Shown one piece after another: positions 8,860 to 17,334 of a stretch of 64,000 nucleotides of DNA; position 1 is the first letter of the stretch; every line of letters starts with the position of its first letter. A model generated the notes under the pieces. That model had not been told where the DNA came from. It searched no databases and saw only the letters and a list, made by a program, of their open reading frames with translations. The stretch covers positions 1 through 64,000 of the forward strand of contig NZ_QGKM01000052.1 in assembly GCF_003172875.1 (NCBI RefSeq). The letters are read 5' to 3'. The position numbers and the translations under genes are program-made. This DNA comes from Leucothrix pacifica. GTDB lineage: Bacteria; Pseudomonadota; Gammaproteobacteria; Thiotrichales; Thiotrichaceae.

Positions 8860-9986
8860 AAATTTGTCACTACCAAAGACATGCTATGTAAACGTGCCAG
8901 CCCGGTTTCATTGCTGGCGATTTCTCCGAGTGAGGAAACGCCAATGATTCGGTCGGTATGGCCAATTCGATCGGATAATATATTGAGTTCCTCATTACTC
9001 TTATCACTCATATGAACACGCCGCCCTATGCAACTGAATATCACTGTCAAACTATGAGGTGACTCCGTGTCAGGATTAAACTCCCAGTCACTATCTTTGA
9101 CGTACTTCAGCAAACTATCTTGTTCGCCCTTCAGTATGAATATATTCGAAAACTCCGGGATATCACCAATAAACTCAAATTCATCTGTCTTATCATCATA
9201 CTTGAGAATATCACGAACGATCATATCCTCATCATATGGCTGAATACCAATAGGATGCTCCTGCAACATCTTTTGCAAAGAATAGCCACTTTCAACATCA
9301 TCCATACTGTCGCGAATAATTCCCTCGAAGTAGGATGCGATCGGCTGATAATCCAAGGTCTTGATACGATTTTTTTCTGCATCCGTCACTAAGTGAGGGC
9401 CTGATAAAACCGACCAACCATGCCCCACCCGCGTTTGTTGCACATACGGTAAACGCACAATTTGTATCGCATCTGTCACTAAACCGTGATTTGTAATCAC
9501 GCTGGGATCAGAACACTCTTCAGAGTACGCTGAACCTGCCCCCGCATACTGTGTAATCTGACCATTTCGATAATACAATGCATCAAGCGTTGCTTCGGCG
9601 GCTCTGGTTTTTGCATTTGAGAAGACCAAGCTACTGGTGCGCTGGTTAGTATCGGGTAAGGCGAGATCACCTTTATATAATGAGGAACCAGATGCACTTA
9701 CCTCTTCAAAGGTTTCAACAGGTAAATCATCAAACCACAGCACTGCGATAATTGCATTATTATAGTACTTGCTGTGGTAAATCACTTCCGGAAATATTCC
9801 ACCTGATACAGTGACCGGCATTCTTTGCAGGAAACTATTCATTTCATCATAAGTATGCGGATATAGCGCTGCTACCAACAGCGTTACGCTTTTCACACCT
9901 ATTTGTTCGATATCTTTGAGTTGATGTTCAAAACTGGCTAATGATTGCGAGTCACAATCAAACAGGATTTCAGGTGCTTGATTCAT
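8850..9986 (-). CDS. FIST domain sensor protein
   Basis: A 378-residue soluble protein with the FIST_N and FIST_C layout. The N-terminal half includes SVTLLVAALYP and the central VGHGWSVLSGPHLVT typical of the junction, and the C-terminal half includes the SLGEIA segment (FIST consensus GEI). FIST domains bind small ligands, proposed to be amino acids; the NosP branch binds haem and senses nitric oxide. It overlaps the start of the downstream GGDEF-EAL gene by 10 bases, so it probably supplies sensory input to that enzyme. No signal peptide or transmembrane helix, so sensing is cytoplasmic. The ligand is unknown. Confidence 0.85.
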   Translation of the reverse strand: MNQAPEILFDCDSQSLASFEHQLKDIEQIGVKSVTLLVAALYPHTYDEMNSFLQRMPVTVSGGIFPEVIYHSKYYNNAIIAVLWFDDLPVETFEEVSASGSSLYKGDLALPDTNQRTSSLVFSNAKTRAAEATLDALYYRNGQITQYAGAGSAYSEECSDPSVITNHGLVTDAIQIVRLPYVQQTRVGHGWSVLSGPHLVTDAEKNRIKTLDYQPIASYFEGIIRDSMDDVESGYSLQKMLQEHPIGIQPYDEDMIVRDILKYDDKTDEFEFIGDIPEFSNIFILKGEQDSLLKYVKDSDWEFNPDTESPHSLTVIFSCIGRRVHMSDKSNEELNILSDRIGHTDRIIGVSSLGEIASNETGLARLHSMSLVVTNLCA

Positions 9987-10065
9987 ATTATTATGATAGT
10001 AATTTTTAGTCGTACTTTATCCTATGAATCATGTTCTTGTTTAAAAAGTCGATCGATGGTCATGT

Positions 10066-10100
10066 AAAAAGGCAGTCAACTTTTCACAGTTAACTGCCTT
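10066..10100 (-). terminator. Intrinsic terminator downstream of the SulP gene
   Basis: Read on the minus strand, the stem AAGGCAGTTAACT pairs with AGTTGACTGCCTT around a six-base GTGAAA loop (one G-U pair) and is followed by a T-run. It begins 31 bases past the SulP stop codon and separates that gene from the FIST operon. There is no matching T-run on the plus strand. Confidence 0.85.
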
Positions 10101-10131
10101 AAAACAATGCATCGCATATTAAAGGAGCGAA

Positions 10132-11712
10132 CTAGTGACCAGCGGACACCTTTTTGCTGCGAGCTTCATAGGCATCAATCTCAGCAGCGGTTAAACCGGC
10201 CGCAATCGAATAAACCGGATCTTCAAGTACATTCACTTCCACCATGTCACCTGCTTTCTTCAGCAATAAACGACACTCGGGGCTGAGGTGTACCAGATGC
10301 AAACGCTTACCTGCTCTCTCATAACGCTCAGCTAATTGATCAACGGCCTCTAGTGCAGAGTGATCAGCAACACGTGAACGCTTGAAATCAATAATCACAT
10401 CTTGTGCATCCTCTTTCGGCTGGAACAACTCCTGAAAGTTATGCACTGAGGCAAAAAAGATTGGACCAATCAATTCATAGACAGTGTTACCACCATCATT
10501 GGTGTATTTCTGTACCCGAATCTTTTTAGCGTGATCCCAGGCAAACACCAGCGCAGACAATATTACACCCAGAATAACGGCTACCGCCAAGTCAGCCAGT
10601 ACGGTGGTCAGCATAACAATAGCGGTGATAATCAATTCAATATGAGGCACACGTCCGAACAATCGTAAGCTAGACCACTTGAAGGTTCCGATCACTACCA
10701 TGAACATCACACCAATCAGAACAGCAATTGGAATTTGCTCAATCAGTGGTGCACCCAATAAGATGATTGCAAGCAATGCCAACGCAGCGGTGATACCCGA
10801 TAAACGACCAGAACCACCCGAGTTGATGTTAATGATACTCTGACCGACCATCGCGCAACCACCCATTCCTCCGAACAGACCTGTCACGAAGTTTGCCAAG
10901 CCTTGCGCCATACTCTCACGATTCGCTTGTCCACGCGTTTCTGTCAGCGCATCAACCAGATTCAATGTCAGCAAACTTTCGATCAAACCTACCAGCGCCA
11001 TAATCACCGCATAAGGCAGAATAATCATAAAGGTTTCCCACGTTAGCGGGACGGTTGGAATGTGGAATGTCGGTAAATCACCCGCTACAGAAGCAATATC
11101 ACCTACGGTACGTGTTTCGACGTTAAATAAGATAACCACCAGACTCAGCGCAATAATCGCTACCAATGTTGACGGTACAGCTGTCGTGAATTTTGGTAAG
11201 AAGTGAATAATCGCCATGGTTGCGGCAACCAGCACCAACATGATAATCAGAGGGGTTCCTTCAATCCATGTGCTTGTGCCGTCTTCTCCAATGATTTGGA
11301 ATTGTTTTAGCTGCGCAAGGAAAATCACTAACGCCAAACCATTAACAAAACCCAGAAAGACCGGATACGGCACCAGACGAATGAATTTACCAAGCTGTAA
11401 CATGCCGAACAGTATCTGCAAAATACCCATCAGGATCACGGCCGCAAACAAGTATTCAACACCGTGTTGAGCGACTAAACTGACTAGTACCACCGCGATT
11501 GCACCTGTTGCACCGGAAATCATACCGGGACGACCACCAAATACTGAGGTGATCAAACCAATAATGAATGCAGCATAAAGACCCAACAAGGGATGAACTT
11601 GCGCAACCAATGCAAAGGCGACCGCTTCAGGCACCAAGGCTAGCGCCACGGTTAGACCAGAAAGCACATCATCTTTCGGGCTTTTGGGAGAGAGTTGTTT
11701 TAAAAAGGACAT
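10132..11712 (-). CDS. SulP family anion transporter with STAS domain
   Basis: A 526-residue inner-membrane protein. About 11-14 hydrophobic segments span residues 15-410, starting with the SulP signature DVLSGLTVALALVPEAVAFA and containing the conserved GGCAMVGQSIININSGG. The cytosolic C-terminus (about 420-510) is a STAS domain, with VIIDFKRSRVADHSALEAV at the usual phosphoacceptor loop. Family members carry sulfate, bicarbonate or C4-dicarboxylates, often with Na+ or H+; the substrate here is open. It is a single-gene unit closed by the terminator at 10066-10100. The start at 11712 lacks a clear Shine-Dalgarno. Confidence 0.93.
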   Translation of the reverse strand: MSFLKQLSPKSPKDDVLSGLTVALALVPEAVAFALVAQVHPLLGLYAAFIIGLITSVFGGRPGMISGATGAIAVVLVSLVAQHGVEYLFAAVILMGILQILFGMLQLGKFIRLVPYPVFLGFVNGLALVIFLAQLKQFQIIGEDGTSTWIEGTPLIIMLVLVAATMAIIHFLPKFTTAVPSTLVAIIALSLVVILFNVETRTVGDIASVAGDLPTFHIPTVPLTWETFMIILPYAVIMALVGLIESLLTLNLVDALTETRGQANRESMAQGLANFVTGLFGGMGGCAMVGQSIININSGGSGRLSGITAALALLAIILLGAPLIEQIPIAVLIGVMFMVVIGTFKWSSLRLFGRVPHIELIITAIVMLTTVLADLAVAVILGVILSALVFAWDHAKKIRVQKYTNDGGNTVYELIGPIFFASVHNFQELFQPKEDAQDVIIDFKRSRVADHSALEAVDQLAERYERAGKRLHLVHLSPECRLLLKKAGDMVEVNVLEDPVYSIAAGLTAAEIDAYEARSKKVSAGH

Positions 11713-11932
11713 CAGACTAAGTGGCTTAGAAATAAAGCTGGGAATTCTTACACATCCACTAATGTACTGCTATGTTTTAATTCAAGAATATTATGAATGG
11801 CGCTAAAGAATATTGTGCATTGATCTTCTGAGAAGAAACTTTAAACTACTCACTAAATCATGCATGCTCACTACGGCTGGACAAGCCTGAATAAGTCAGC
11901 GGCGATATAACAAGAATCACAAAGGAGATATC

Positions 11933-12865
11933 TTGGATTCTGTATCACAAGTTGTTTTGGGCGCAGCCTGCTGTCATGCCGTCGCAGGGCGTCAATTAGG
12001 AAGAAAGGCGCTCGTACTTGGAGCCGCGCTTGGCACGCTTCCTGATCTGGATGTGTTAATCAAATATGGCAATGCGGTGGCTAATTTCACCTACCACCGG
12101 GGCTTTAGTCACTCATTACTGGTACTTACTTTAATCAGCCCGGTCATTATGTTACTGCTGCGGCGATTCAGTGCTTTTAGAGTGATTAGCCAATCCAGAC
12201 TACTACTAGCCGTGTTTCTCGCCCTAATTACTCATCCTATTCTCGATAGTTTTACTGTTTACGGTACGCAACTGTTTTGGCCGCTACCTAAAGTGCCTGA
12301 ATCATGGGCCAGCATTTTTATTATCGACCCCCTGTACACTGTTCCGTTACTGATCACCGGACTGTGGGTGTTATTTAAAAAACCTAAACTAGCTAAGCTG
12401 AGTGTCATCGGCCTGATCATCAGCAGTGGCTACTTAACGTGGAGTATGTACGCCAAAGTTACGGTGGAACGTTATGTCCATCAGGAACTGAAACGACAAA
12501 ACATTCCATACCAACAAGTCAAAGTCACTCCGGAACGTTATAACACCCTATTCTGGCGTGTCATTGTCATGGATGAACAATATTATTATGAGTCTCGCGC
12601 CAATGCCCTGCGACGAGCAGGGCCGCTGAGCTTTAATGCTTACACTCACAACAAGCATTGGCTACAGAATATTCCTAATAATTGGGCAGCGAACCGTTTG
12701 GCCTGGTTTACAGGCGGTTTCTATAAACTAAGTGACCGGCAGAACATGTTAGTGGTTAGTGATTTAAGAATGGGTTCAGAGGGTTTTTCTATCTTTGAAT
12801 TTGCCGTCGCTGATATGAATAACTTGCATGAGCCATTTTGGCCACGCAATGCACCACGTCGCTGA
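11933..12865 (+). CDS. YdjM-like membrane-bound metal-dependent hydrolase
   Basis: A 310-residue inner-membrane protein of the YdjM/DUF457 family. Putative metal ligands are visible: D38 and D40 in LPDLDVL, H55 and H60 in YHRGFSHSLL, and H101 and D105 in HPILDSF. Four to five hydrophobic helices fill the first 170 residues; the C-terminal 140 are soluble. The start is TTG at 11933, chosen because AAGGAG lies ideally upstream and no better ATG exists. E. coli ydjM is LexA-controlled, but I found no CTGT-N8-ACAG box here. The biochemical substrate is unknown. It is divergent from the SulP gene across a 220-bp AT-rich gap. Confidence 0.85.
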   Translation: MDSVSQVVLGAACCHAVAGRQLGRKALVLGAALGTLPDLDVLIKYGNAVANFTYHRGFSHSLLVLTLISPVIMLLLRRFSAFRVISQSRLLLAVFLALITHPILDSFTVYGTQLFWPLPKVPESWASIFIIDPLYTVPLLITGLWVLFKKPKLAKLSVIGLIISSGYLTWSMYAKVTVERYVHQELKRQNIPYQQVKVTPERYNTLFWRVIVMDEQYYYESRANALRRAGPLSFNAYTHNKHWLQNIPNNWAANRLAWFTGGFYKLSDRQNMLVVSDLRMGSEGFSIFEFAVADMNNLHEPFWPRNAPRR

Positions 12866-12949
12866 ATTAAATTGATTGTAAATCATTTATTTTGTGTATT
12901 TTTAATGCACATAAGACTTCTTAATCTATATCATGAGTCGCCTAATAGG

Positions 12950-12978
12950 TTGACAGCTTATAAAAACCTGAATATATA
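12950..12978 (+). promoter_or_regulatory. Candidate sigma-70 promoter
   Basis: A perfect TTGACA at 12950-12955 is followed after 17 bases by TATATA at 12973-12978. Transcription would start near 12985, giving a leader of about 108 bases for the secreted-protein gene at 13093. Confidence 0.5.
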
Positions 12979-12998
12979 GGTATCCAACCCCGTGTTTT

Positions 12999-13028
12999 CT
13001 ATCCTACTCCCAACAATCGGTAGGATAG
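12999..13028 (+). repeat. Leader hairpin upstream of the secreted protein gene
   Basis: CTATCCTAC at 12999-13007 pairs perfectly with GTAGGATAG at 13020-13028 around a 12-base loop. It would be near the 5' end of the transcript from the promoter at 12950. It has no following T-run, so mRNA stabilisation or a regulatory fold is more likely than termination. The convergent-side alternative, a protein operator, cannot be excluded. Confidence 0.5.
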
Positions 13029-13092
13029 CGAACAGCAAGTATGATGAACGCCAGAAGCTGCAAGACTTCAGGCTAACTGTAAAATCATTATC

Positions 13093-14991
13093 ATGAAAAT
13101 AATTCGTATAAACCTCCGCGCAGTCATCGCGCTGGCAGTGCTTTTTAGTGTGAGCCTTTCATCACAAGCGTTTACCGGTAACCGTACCTCCCCACTGGGA
13201 ATCAACACCAACGAAACCATGGATATGGATTCGAGTGTGCCGTTTATAAACCTGTTCAAACTAGCCCTCCCTTTTGAAGAAGCGCGTCCATGGATTACAA
13301 AAGGCAACATTGAGTACGATGAAAACGGCTGGCCTAAACGACTAAATGGTGGTGTTGCTGGTACTCGTTTCATCGGAGGTTATCCGGCCAACAGTATCCC
13401 AAGCACGGTTTATTCTGTGTTTTACAAAGGTCAGGGAAAGATTCGTTATGGCGTGAATGCCAGACTGGTGCGCAGACTTCCCGGACGTGATCTTATCGAA
13501 ATACGCCCGGGGAAAGACAAGAAAATCAGCGCCTCTTTAACAATCGTTGAATCCAACCCAAACAATTACATCCGTGATATCAGCATCGTCATGCCGGGCG
13601 GTATCTGCAAAGGTAACCCATTCCGTAAAGTAAAAACTAAAAAGGATTGCGGACCAAATAACCCTTTCATGTCATTTGCCCAACACCATGAAGATATTAT
13701 CTTCAATCCTGACTATTTGAATTTCATGAAGGACTTCCGGGTTATTCGCCTGATGAATATGTCTGGAATCACCCGTAATCCACTTGGTGTCTGGGAAAAC
13801 CGTCCTACCCTGTCCAAAGCAACTTGGGGTGGTAAAGAAGGGGTTCGCGGTGCACCACTGGAAGCGATGGTTAAACTAGCGAATTTGACGGGTGCTGATC
13901 CGTGGTTCAACCTACCTCATCGCGCGAATAATGAATTTGTAAAAAAGTATGCTGAGTACGTCAGTGAGCACTTACGTCCTGAGCTAAAAGCCTATATCGA
14001 ATACAGCAATGAAACCTGGAACGGTGTTTTCTCACAGACCCATCACATGCAAAAGATGGGGCAACGTTTAGGGTTGGACGCAAATAAAATTTATGGTGGC
14101 TTTAAATACTATTCAAAACGTAGTGTAGAAATTTTTAAGATCTGGGAAGAAGCTTTTCAGGGCAATAATCGTTTGGTTCGTGTGATGGGGGGGATGACGA
14201 CCAACCTACCGATGTCGCACATGGTATTGGGTTATGAAGAAGCCTTCAAACATACCGATGCGTTAGCGATTGCTCCTTACTTCCATGCCAGTCAGAAAGC
14301 TCAAAAGCGTATCAATAGCGTTGATGAGGTATTCGCCTTATTGAGCTCTCCAAGCAACCGTTACTCTGTACCACGCACTCTTGCAATCGTAGAGCAACAA
14401 AACCGTATCGCCGCCCAGTATGGTACAGATCTAATCGCCTATGAAGGTGGACAACATTTGGTCGCCTACAAGACTCACAGCATTGAAGATGAATCTAATC
14501 GCTATTTGATTCAGGCGAATAAAGATGAGCGTATGTCCAAGATGTACTATGAGTTTCTGGAGGGGTGGAAAAAGAAAGGCGGAAAGTTATTTATTGCTTT
14601 CTCTGCACCGCGCCATTACAACTGGATTGGTAGCTGGGGAATTAAGGAACACATCGGTCAAAAAGCCGAGGATGCTCCCAAATACCGTGCACTCATGTAT
14701 TTCCAGAAAAAGAATAAGTGCTGGTGGTACGCTTGCTCTCGCGCAGGCCACGTTGCCCGCAAGAGTAAACCCAGTTATAACCCTGGTGCGTATGTGATGA
14801 ATCGCCGCTTTAAACCGGGTAAGCCAGTGCTGGCTAAGCCTGCTGCTAAACCAACGTTTGTCAAAGCCGGTTTGTCCTTAACAGAAAAGCCTGTGATGCA
14901 ACGAGCGGGCTGGAGCAACCCAACGCGTGCTGAGTCGCAAGCAATTCAGGAATTATTTAATGACCCAAGTGCACCGAACGCATGGGAATAA
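13093..14991 (+). CDS. Secreted glycoside-hydrolase-like protein (clan GH-A-type motifs)
   Basis: A 632-residue exported protein. Residues 1-26 form a Sec signal peptide with predicted cleavage after SSQA. A beta-rich N-terminal module (about 30-165) precedes a barrel-like region (about 195-540). There, YIEYSNETWNG (N306-E307) resembles the Asn-Glu acid/base pair of clan GH-A glycosidases, and IAYEGGQH (E451) resembles the nucleophile strand. Similar proteins are often named cellulose-binding in databases. The Pro/Ala/Lys-rich tail after about 570 is probably disordered. No family number can be assigned without a profile search. The promoter and leader hairpin lie upstream, and the ATL gene follows after only three bases. 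No good Shine-Dalgarno precedes the ATG at 13093. Confidence 0.65.
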   Translation: MKIIRINLRAVIALAVLFSVSLSSQAFTGNRTSPLGINTNETMDMDSSVPFINLFKLALPFEEARPWITKGNIEYDENGWPKRLNGGVAGTRFIGGYPANSIPSTVYSVFYKGQGKIRYGVNARLVRRLPGRDLIEIRPGKDKKISASLTIVESNPNNYIRDISIVMPGGICKGNPFRKVKTKKDCGPNNPFMSFAQHHEDIIFNPDYLNFMKDFRVIRLMNMSGITRNPLGVWENRPTLSKATWGGKEGVRGAPLEAMVKLANLTGADPWFNLPHRANNEFVKKYAEYVSEHLRPELKAYIEYSNETWNGVFSQTHHMQKMGQRLGLDANKIYGGFKYYSKRSVEIFKIWEEAFQGNNRLVRVMGGMTTNLPMSHMVLGYEEAFKHTDALAIAPYFHASQKAQKRINSVDEVFALLSSPSNRYSVPRTLAIVEQQNRIAAQYGTDLIAYEGGQHLVAYKTHSIEDESNRYLIQANKDERMSKMYYEFLEGWKKKGGKLFIAFSAPRHYNWIGSWGIKEHIGQKAEDAPKYRALMYFQKKNKCWWYACSRAGHVARKSKPSYNPGAYVMNRRFKPGKPVLAKPAAKPTFVKAGLSLTEKPVMQRAGWSNPTRAESQAIQELFNDPSAPNAWE

Positions 14992-14994
14992 TCG

Positions 14995-15342
14995 GTGAGT
15001 CTGTTTCAGGCTAAATTTGATACGGCTATATGGGATGTGGTTTCATCAATCCCCTATGGTCAGTTCATGAGCTATGGCCAAGTGGCGAAGGCAGCTGGCT
15101 ATCCCAGACACGCCAGAATGGTAAGCCGCGCGATGAGCCGAAGTGATAAAAAGCTGCCGTGGCACCGCGTTATTAAATCTGATGGCACACTTGCCTTTCC
15201 TGCCGACAGTGACTATTACCAACAACAAAAAGCATCTTTGATGTCGGAGGGTGTTGTGCTTTTGAACGGTAAAGTAATACCTCCTGATAATGATGAACCT
15301 GAGGATTTAGATGCTTTGATTTGGGGGGCGGACTCCCTTTAA
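14995..15342 (+). CDS. Alkyltransferase-like protein (ATL, MGMT family)
   Basis: A 115-residue protein equivalent to the DNA-binding C-terminal domain of O6-alkylguanine transferase. The helix-turn-helix region (YGQFMSYGQVAKAAG, 21-35) is present. The active-site PCHRV is PWHRV (55-59), with Trp56 replacing the acceptor Cys; this is the defining ATL change. ATLs bind O6-alkylguanine without repairing it and flag it for nucleotide excision repair; uvrB is at 30930. The start is GTG at 14995, three bases after the preceding stop, so translational coupling is likely. It is short at the N-terminus compared with full MGMT, which is normal for ATL. Confidence 0.9.
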   Translation: MSLFQAKFDTAIWDVVSSIPYGQFMSYGQVAKAAGYPRHARMVSRAMSRSDKKLPWHRVIKSDGTLAFPADSDYYQQQKASLMSEGVVLLNGKVIPPDNDEPEDLDALIWGADSL

Positions 15343-15349
15343 TATGGCC

Positions 15350-15691
15350 TTAGTAAGTGTGGTAGATCGACGGTTTTTGCGCTAAGTCACCCAATATCGT
15401 TTCTAAGGTACGGCGCACATTATCTTTAGTTCGGCCAGTGAATTGCACACCGACGCCTTGTCCTTGCGACTGTCGTGGAGACATCCAAACCACTTTTCCG
15501 GGTATTGCAAACTTCTTTGATAAGGCTTCTATCTTCACTGACAAAATAACGGTATCACCCAGTTTAAATTCCTGATCTGTGATCGCATACAAGCCCCCCC
15601 CTCTAATAAAAGGCATATAATTCGCATGCAGGGCAGTTTTGTCTCGTAGCGAAACAGCAATGACGTTGCGAACTGCTTGTTGTTTTTCCAT
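15350..15691 (-). CDS. pilZ: PilZ domain protein, type IV pilus-associated type
   Basis: A 113-residue PilZ domain with the core GDTVILSVKIEAL...GKVVWMSPR...GQGVGVQF. The canonical RxxxR c-di-GMP-binding turn is not evident at the N-terminus, as in the founding PilZ of Pseudomonas, which does not bind c-di-GMP and instead supports type IV pilus assembly by contacting FimX and PilB. Location directly after holB, 33 bp downstream on the same strand, matches the Pseudomonas order and supports the name. It ends seven bases from the convergent ATL gene, leaving no room for a separate terminator. Confidence 0.85.
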   Translation of the reverse strand: MEKQQAVRNVIAVSLRDKTALHANYMPFIRGGGLYAITDQEFKLGDTVILSVKIEALSKKFAIPGKVVWMSPRQSQGQGVGVQFTGRTKDNVRRTLETILGDLAQKPSIYHTY

Positions 15692-15724
15692 GATTTGTGC
15701 CTGATCTTATTATTATTTTGGACT

Positions 15725-16696
15725 TTATTTAGACAAAGCCTGACGTTGCCATAAAAGTAGCATGTTTTCTGTAAATAGCAGAGCGTTTAACGACGTATGG
15801 GCATGTGATTTTAACTCCATCAAGCCTTCGCGCAGTTGCCACAAACCTGCCTGAGAGCCGTTTAAGTGTTTCGCCAGGTGAGGACTAATCGCATCTACCG
15901 CCTCACCCTCAGGAAGATGTAATCGACGAATCATGGCATCTACCCACTGAAGCTGCCAATCCAGCAATTCGTGTTTAGCCGTCTTTTCCCAGTTCTTGGC
16001 GGCGCCAACCAGCGATAAACTACCACGAAGCATTTTTAATACATCAGCAGCAAACTGTTTGCGCATTGCCAAACGATCTTCGGAATCCAACATCGTTGCC
16101 AACAAAGGCTTACCAGATGCTGCAAGCAATAGCTCATCTGCCGGGTGCTCAAGTGACTGAGTGTTCAACCACTCCAATGCCTGAGCCTGACTCGGTTGAG
16201 GTAAATGCAATACCTGACAACGGCTGCGTATAGTCGGGATGAGCTCAGAGGGATTTGAACTCACCAGCAATAACACTGTTCTCTCCGGTGGCTCTTCAAG
16301 TGTTTTCAGCAGACTATTCGCTGCATTGATATTAAGGCGTTCAACAGGCGAAATGATCGCCACTCTACTTTCCTGATAACTACGGCTGAGGTAGACAAAC
16401 TCATTCAAAGTGCGTATCTGATCGACAACAATTTGTGTCTTCTTCTCGGCTAACTGTACCGAGGTAAAGTCAGGGTGAGAGTTGGCTTCAAATAAATGGC
16501 AGCTTTTGCACTCATTACACGCCATTTGCGTATGCTCATCACGCGAGTCACACATCAGCGACTTAGCAAAACTACGTGCAAAATCGAACTTACCGCAGTG
16601 TTCGGGGCCGGCAAGCAATATCGCATGGGGCATGTGATCATTGCCGATCGTTCGGGAAATTGACTCCCAAACAGCTTGCTGCCAAGTGTATATCAC
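15725..16696 (-). CDS. holB: DNA polymerase III subunit delta'
   Basis: A 323-residue AAA+ clamp-loader subunit. The P-loop is degenerate (AGPEHCGKFDFA near 30-41), as expected because delta' does not hydrolyse ATP. A zinc-binding Cys set lies in the CDSRDEHTQMACNECKSC segment, and the SRC motif (IRSRCQVL) that supplies the arginine finger is present. It works with gamma/tau and delta to load the beta clamp. The start is GTG at 16696-16694, overlapping the tmk stop as GTGA, so the two are translationally coupled. Confidence 0.95.
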   Translation of the reverse strand: MIYTWQQAVWESISRTIGNDHMPHAILLAGPEHCGKFDFARSFAKSLMCDSRDEHTQMACNECKSCHLFEANSHPDFTSVQLAEKKTQIVVDQIRTLNEFVYLSRSYQESRVAIISPVERLNINAANSLLKTLEEPPERTVLLLVSSNPSELIPTIRSRCQVLHLPQPSQAQALEWLNTQSLEHPADELLLAASGKPLLATMLDSEDRLAMRKQFAADVLKMLRGSLSLVGAAKNWEKTAKHELLDWQLQWVDAMIRRLHLPEGEAVDAISPHLAKHLNGSQAGLWQLREGLMELKSHAHTSLNALLFTENMLLLWQRQALSK

Positions 16697-17334
16697 CCAA
16701 CTGACTCCAACAGTGTCTCCACTGCACGACTCAACTGTGCCTGCACATTATCTAGTGACTGCGAGGCATCCACCACAGTGAAGCGATCAGGTTCATGCTC
16801 TGCGCGCTGCAGGTAACATAGACGTATTCGCTCGAAAAACTCAACCTGCTCCTGCTCAATTCGATCAGCAGCACTTCGGGCTTTTGCTCTGGACAAACCA
16901 ATCTCAACAGGAAGGTCGAATAAGTAAGTTTGATCCACACGAAAATCACCTAAAACCCATGCTTCCAGTTCGCGAATTCGTGACTGATCAATCTGGCGAC
17001 CACCACCTTGATAAGCAAAACTGGCATCCGTGAAGCGATCACACAATACCCATTGGCCGGCTTCCAAGGCGGGTAATATTTTATGCTGGTAATGTTCTGC
17101 TCTCGCAGCAAACATGAGTAACAACTCAGTGTCTGAGTGCATCGCTGGTAAGTCGGGATTTAGCAATACCTCACGTATACGCTCACCCACTTCAGTGCCG
17201 CCGGGTTCACGGGATATCACAACGTCTTTGCCCGTCGCTTCAATTAATGACTTAGCATGTTGAAGATTACTGGTTTTGCCAGCACCCTCAACACCTTCAA
17301 ACGTCAGAAACAGACCGCGTTGACGCCCACTCAT
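16693..17334 (-). CDS. tmk: Thymidylate kinase
   Basis: A 213-residue dTMP kinase that makes dTDP for DNA synthesis. The P-loop is FEGVEGAGKTS near residues 13-23, followed by the DR(F/Y) motif in LCDRFTDASFAYQGGGR and a lid region with Arg (AKARSAADRIEQE). ATG 17334 overlaps the mltG stop codon as ATGA. It sits in the conserved mltG-tmk-holB operon order of gammaproteobacteria. Confidence 0.96.
   Translation of the reverse strand: MSGRQRGLFLTFEGVEGAGKTSNLQHAKSLIEATGKDVVISREPGGTEVGERIREVLLNPDLPAMHSDTELLLMFAARAEHYQHKILPALEAGQWVLCDRFTDASFAYQGGGRQIDQSRIRELEAWVLGDFRVDQTYLFDLPVEIGLSRAKARSAADRIEQEQVEFFERIRLCYLQRAEHEPDRFTVVDASQSLDNVQAQLSRAVETLLESVG

Noticed and set aside
11713-11932. LexA box for the YdjM-like gene
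   Set aside because: No CTGT-N8-ACAG match in the 220-bp gap, although E. coli ydjM is LexA-controlled.
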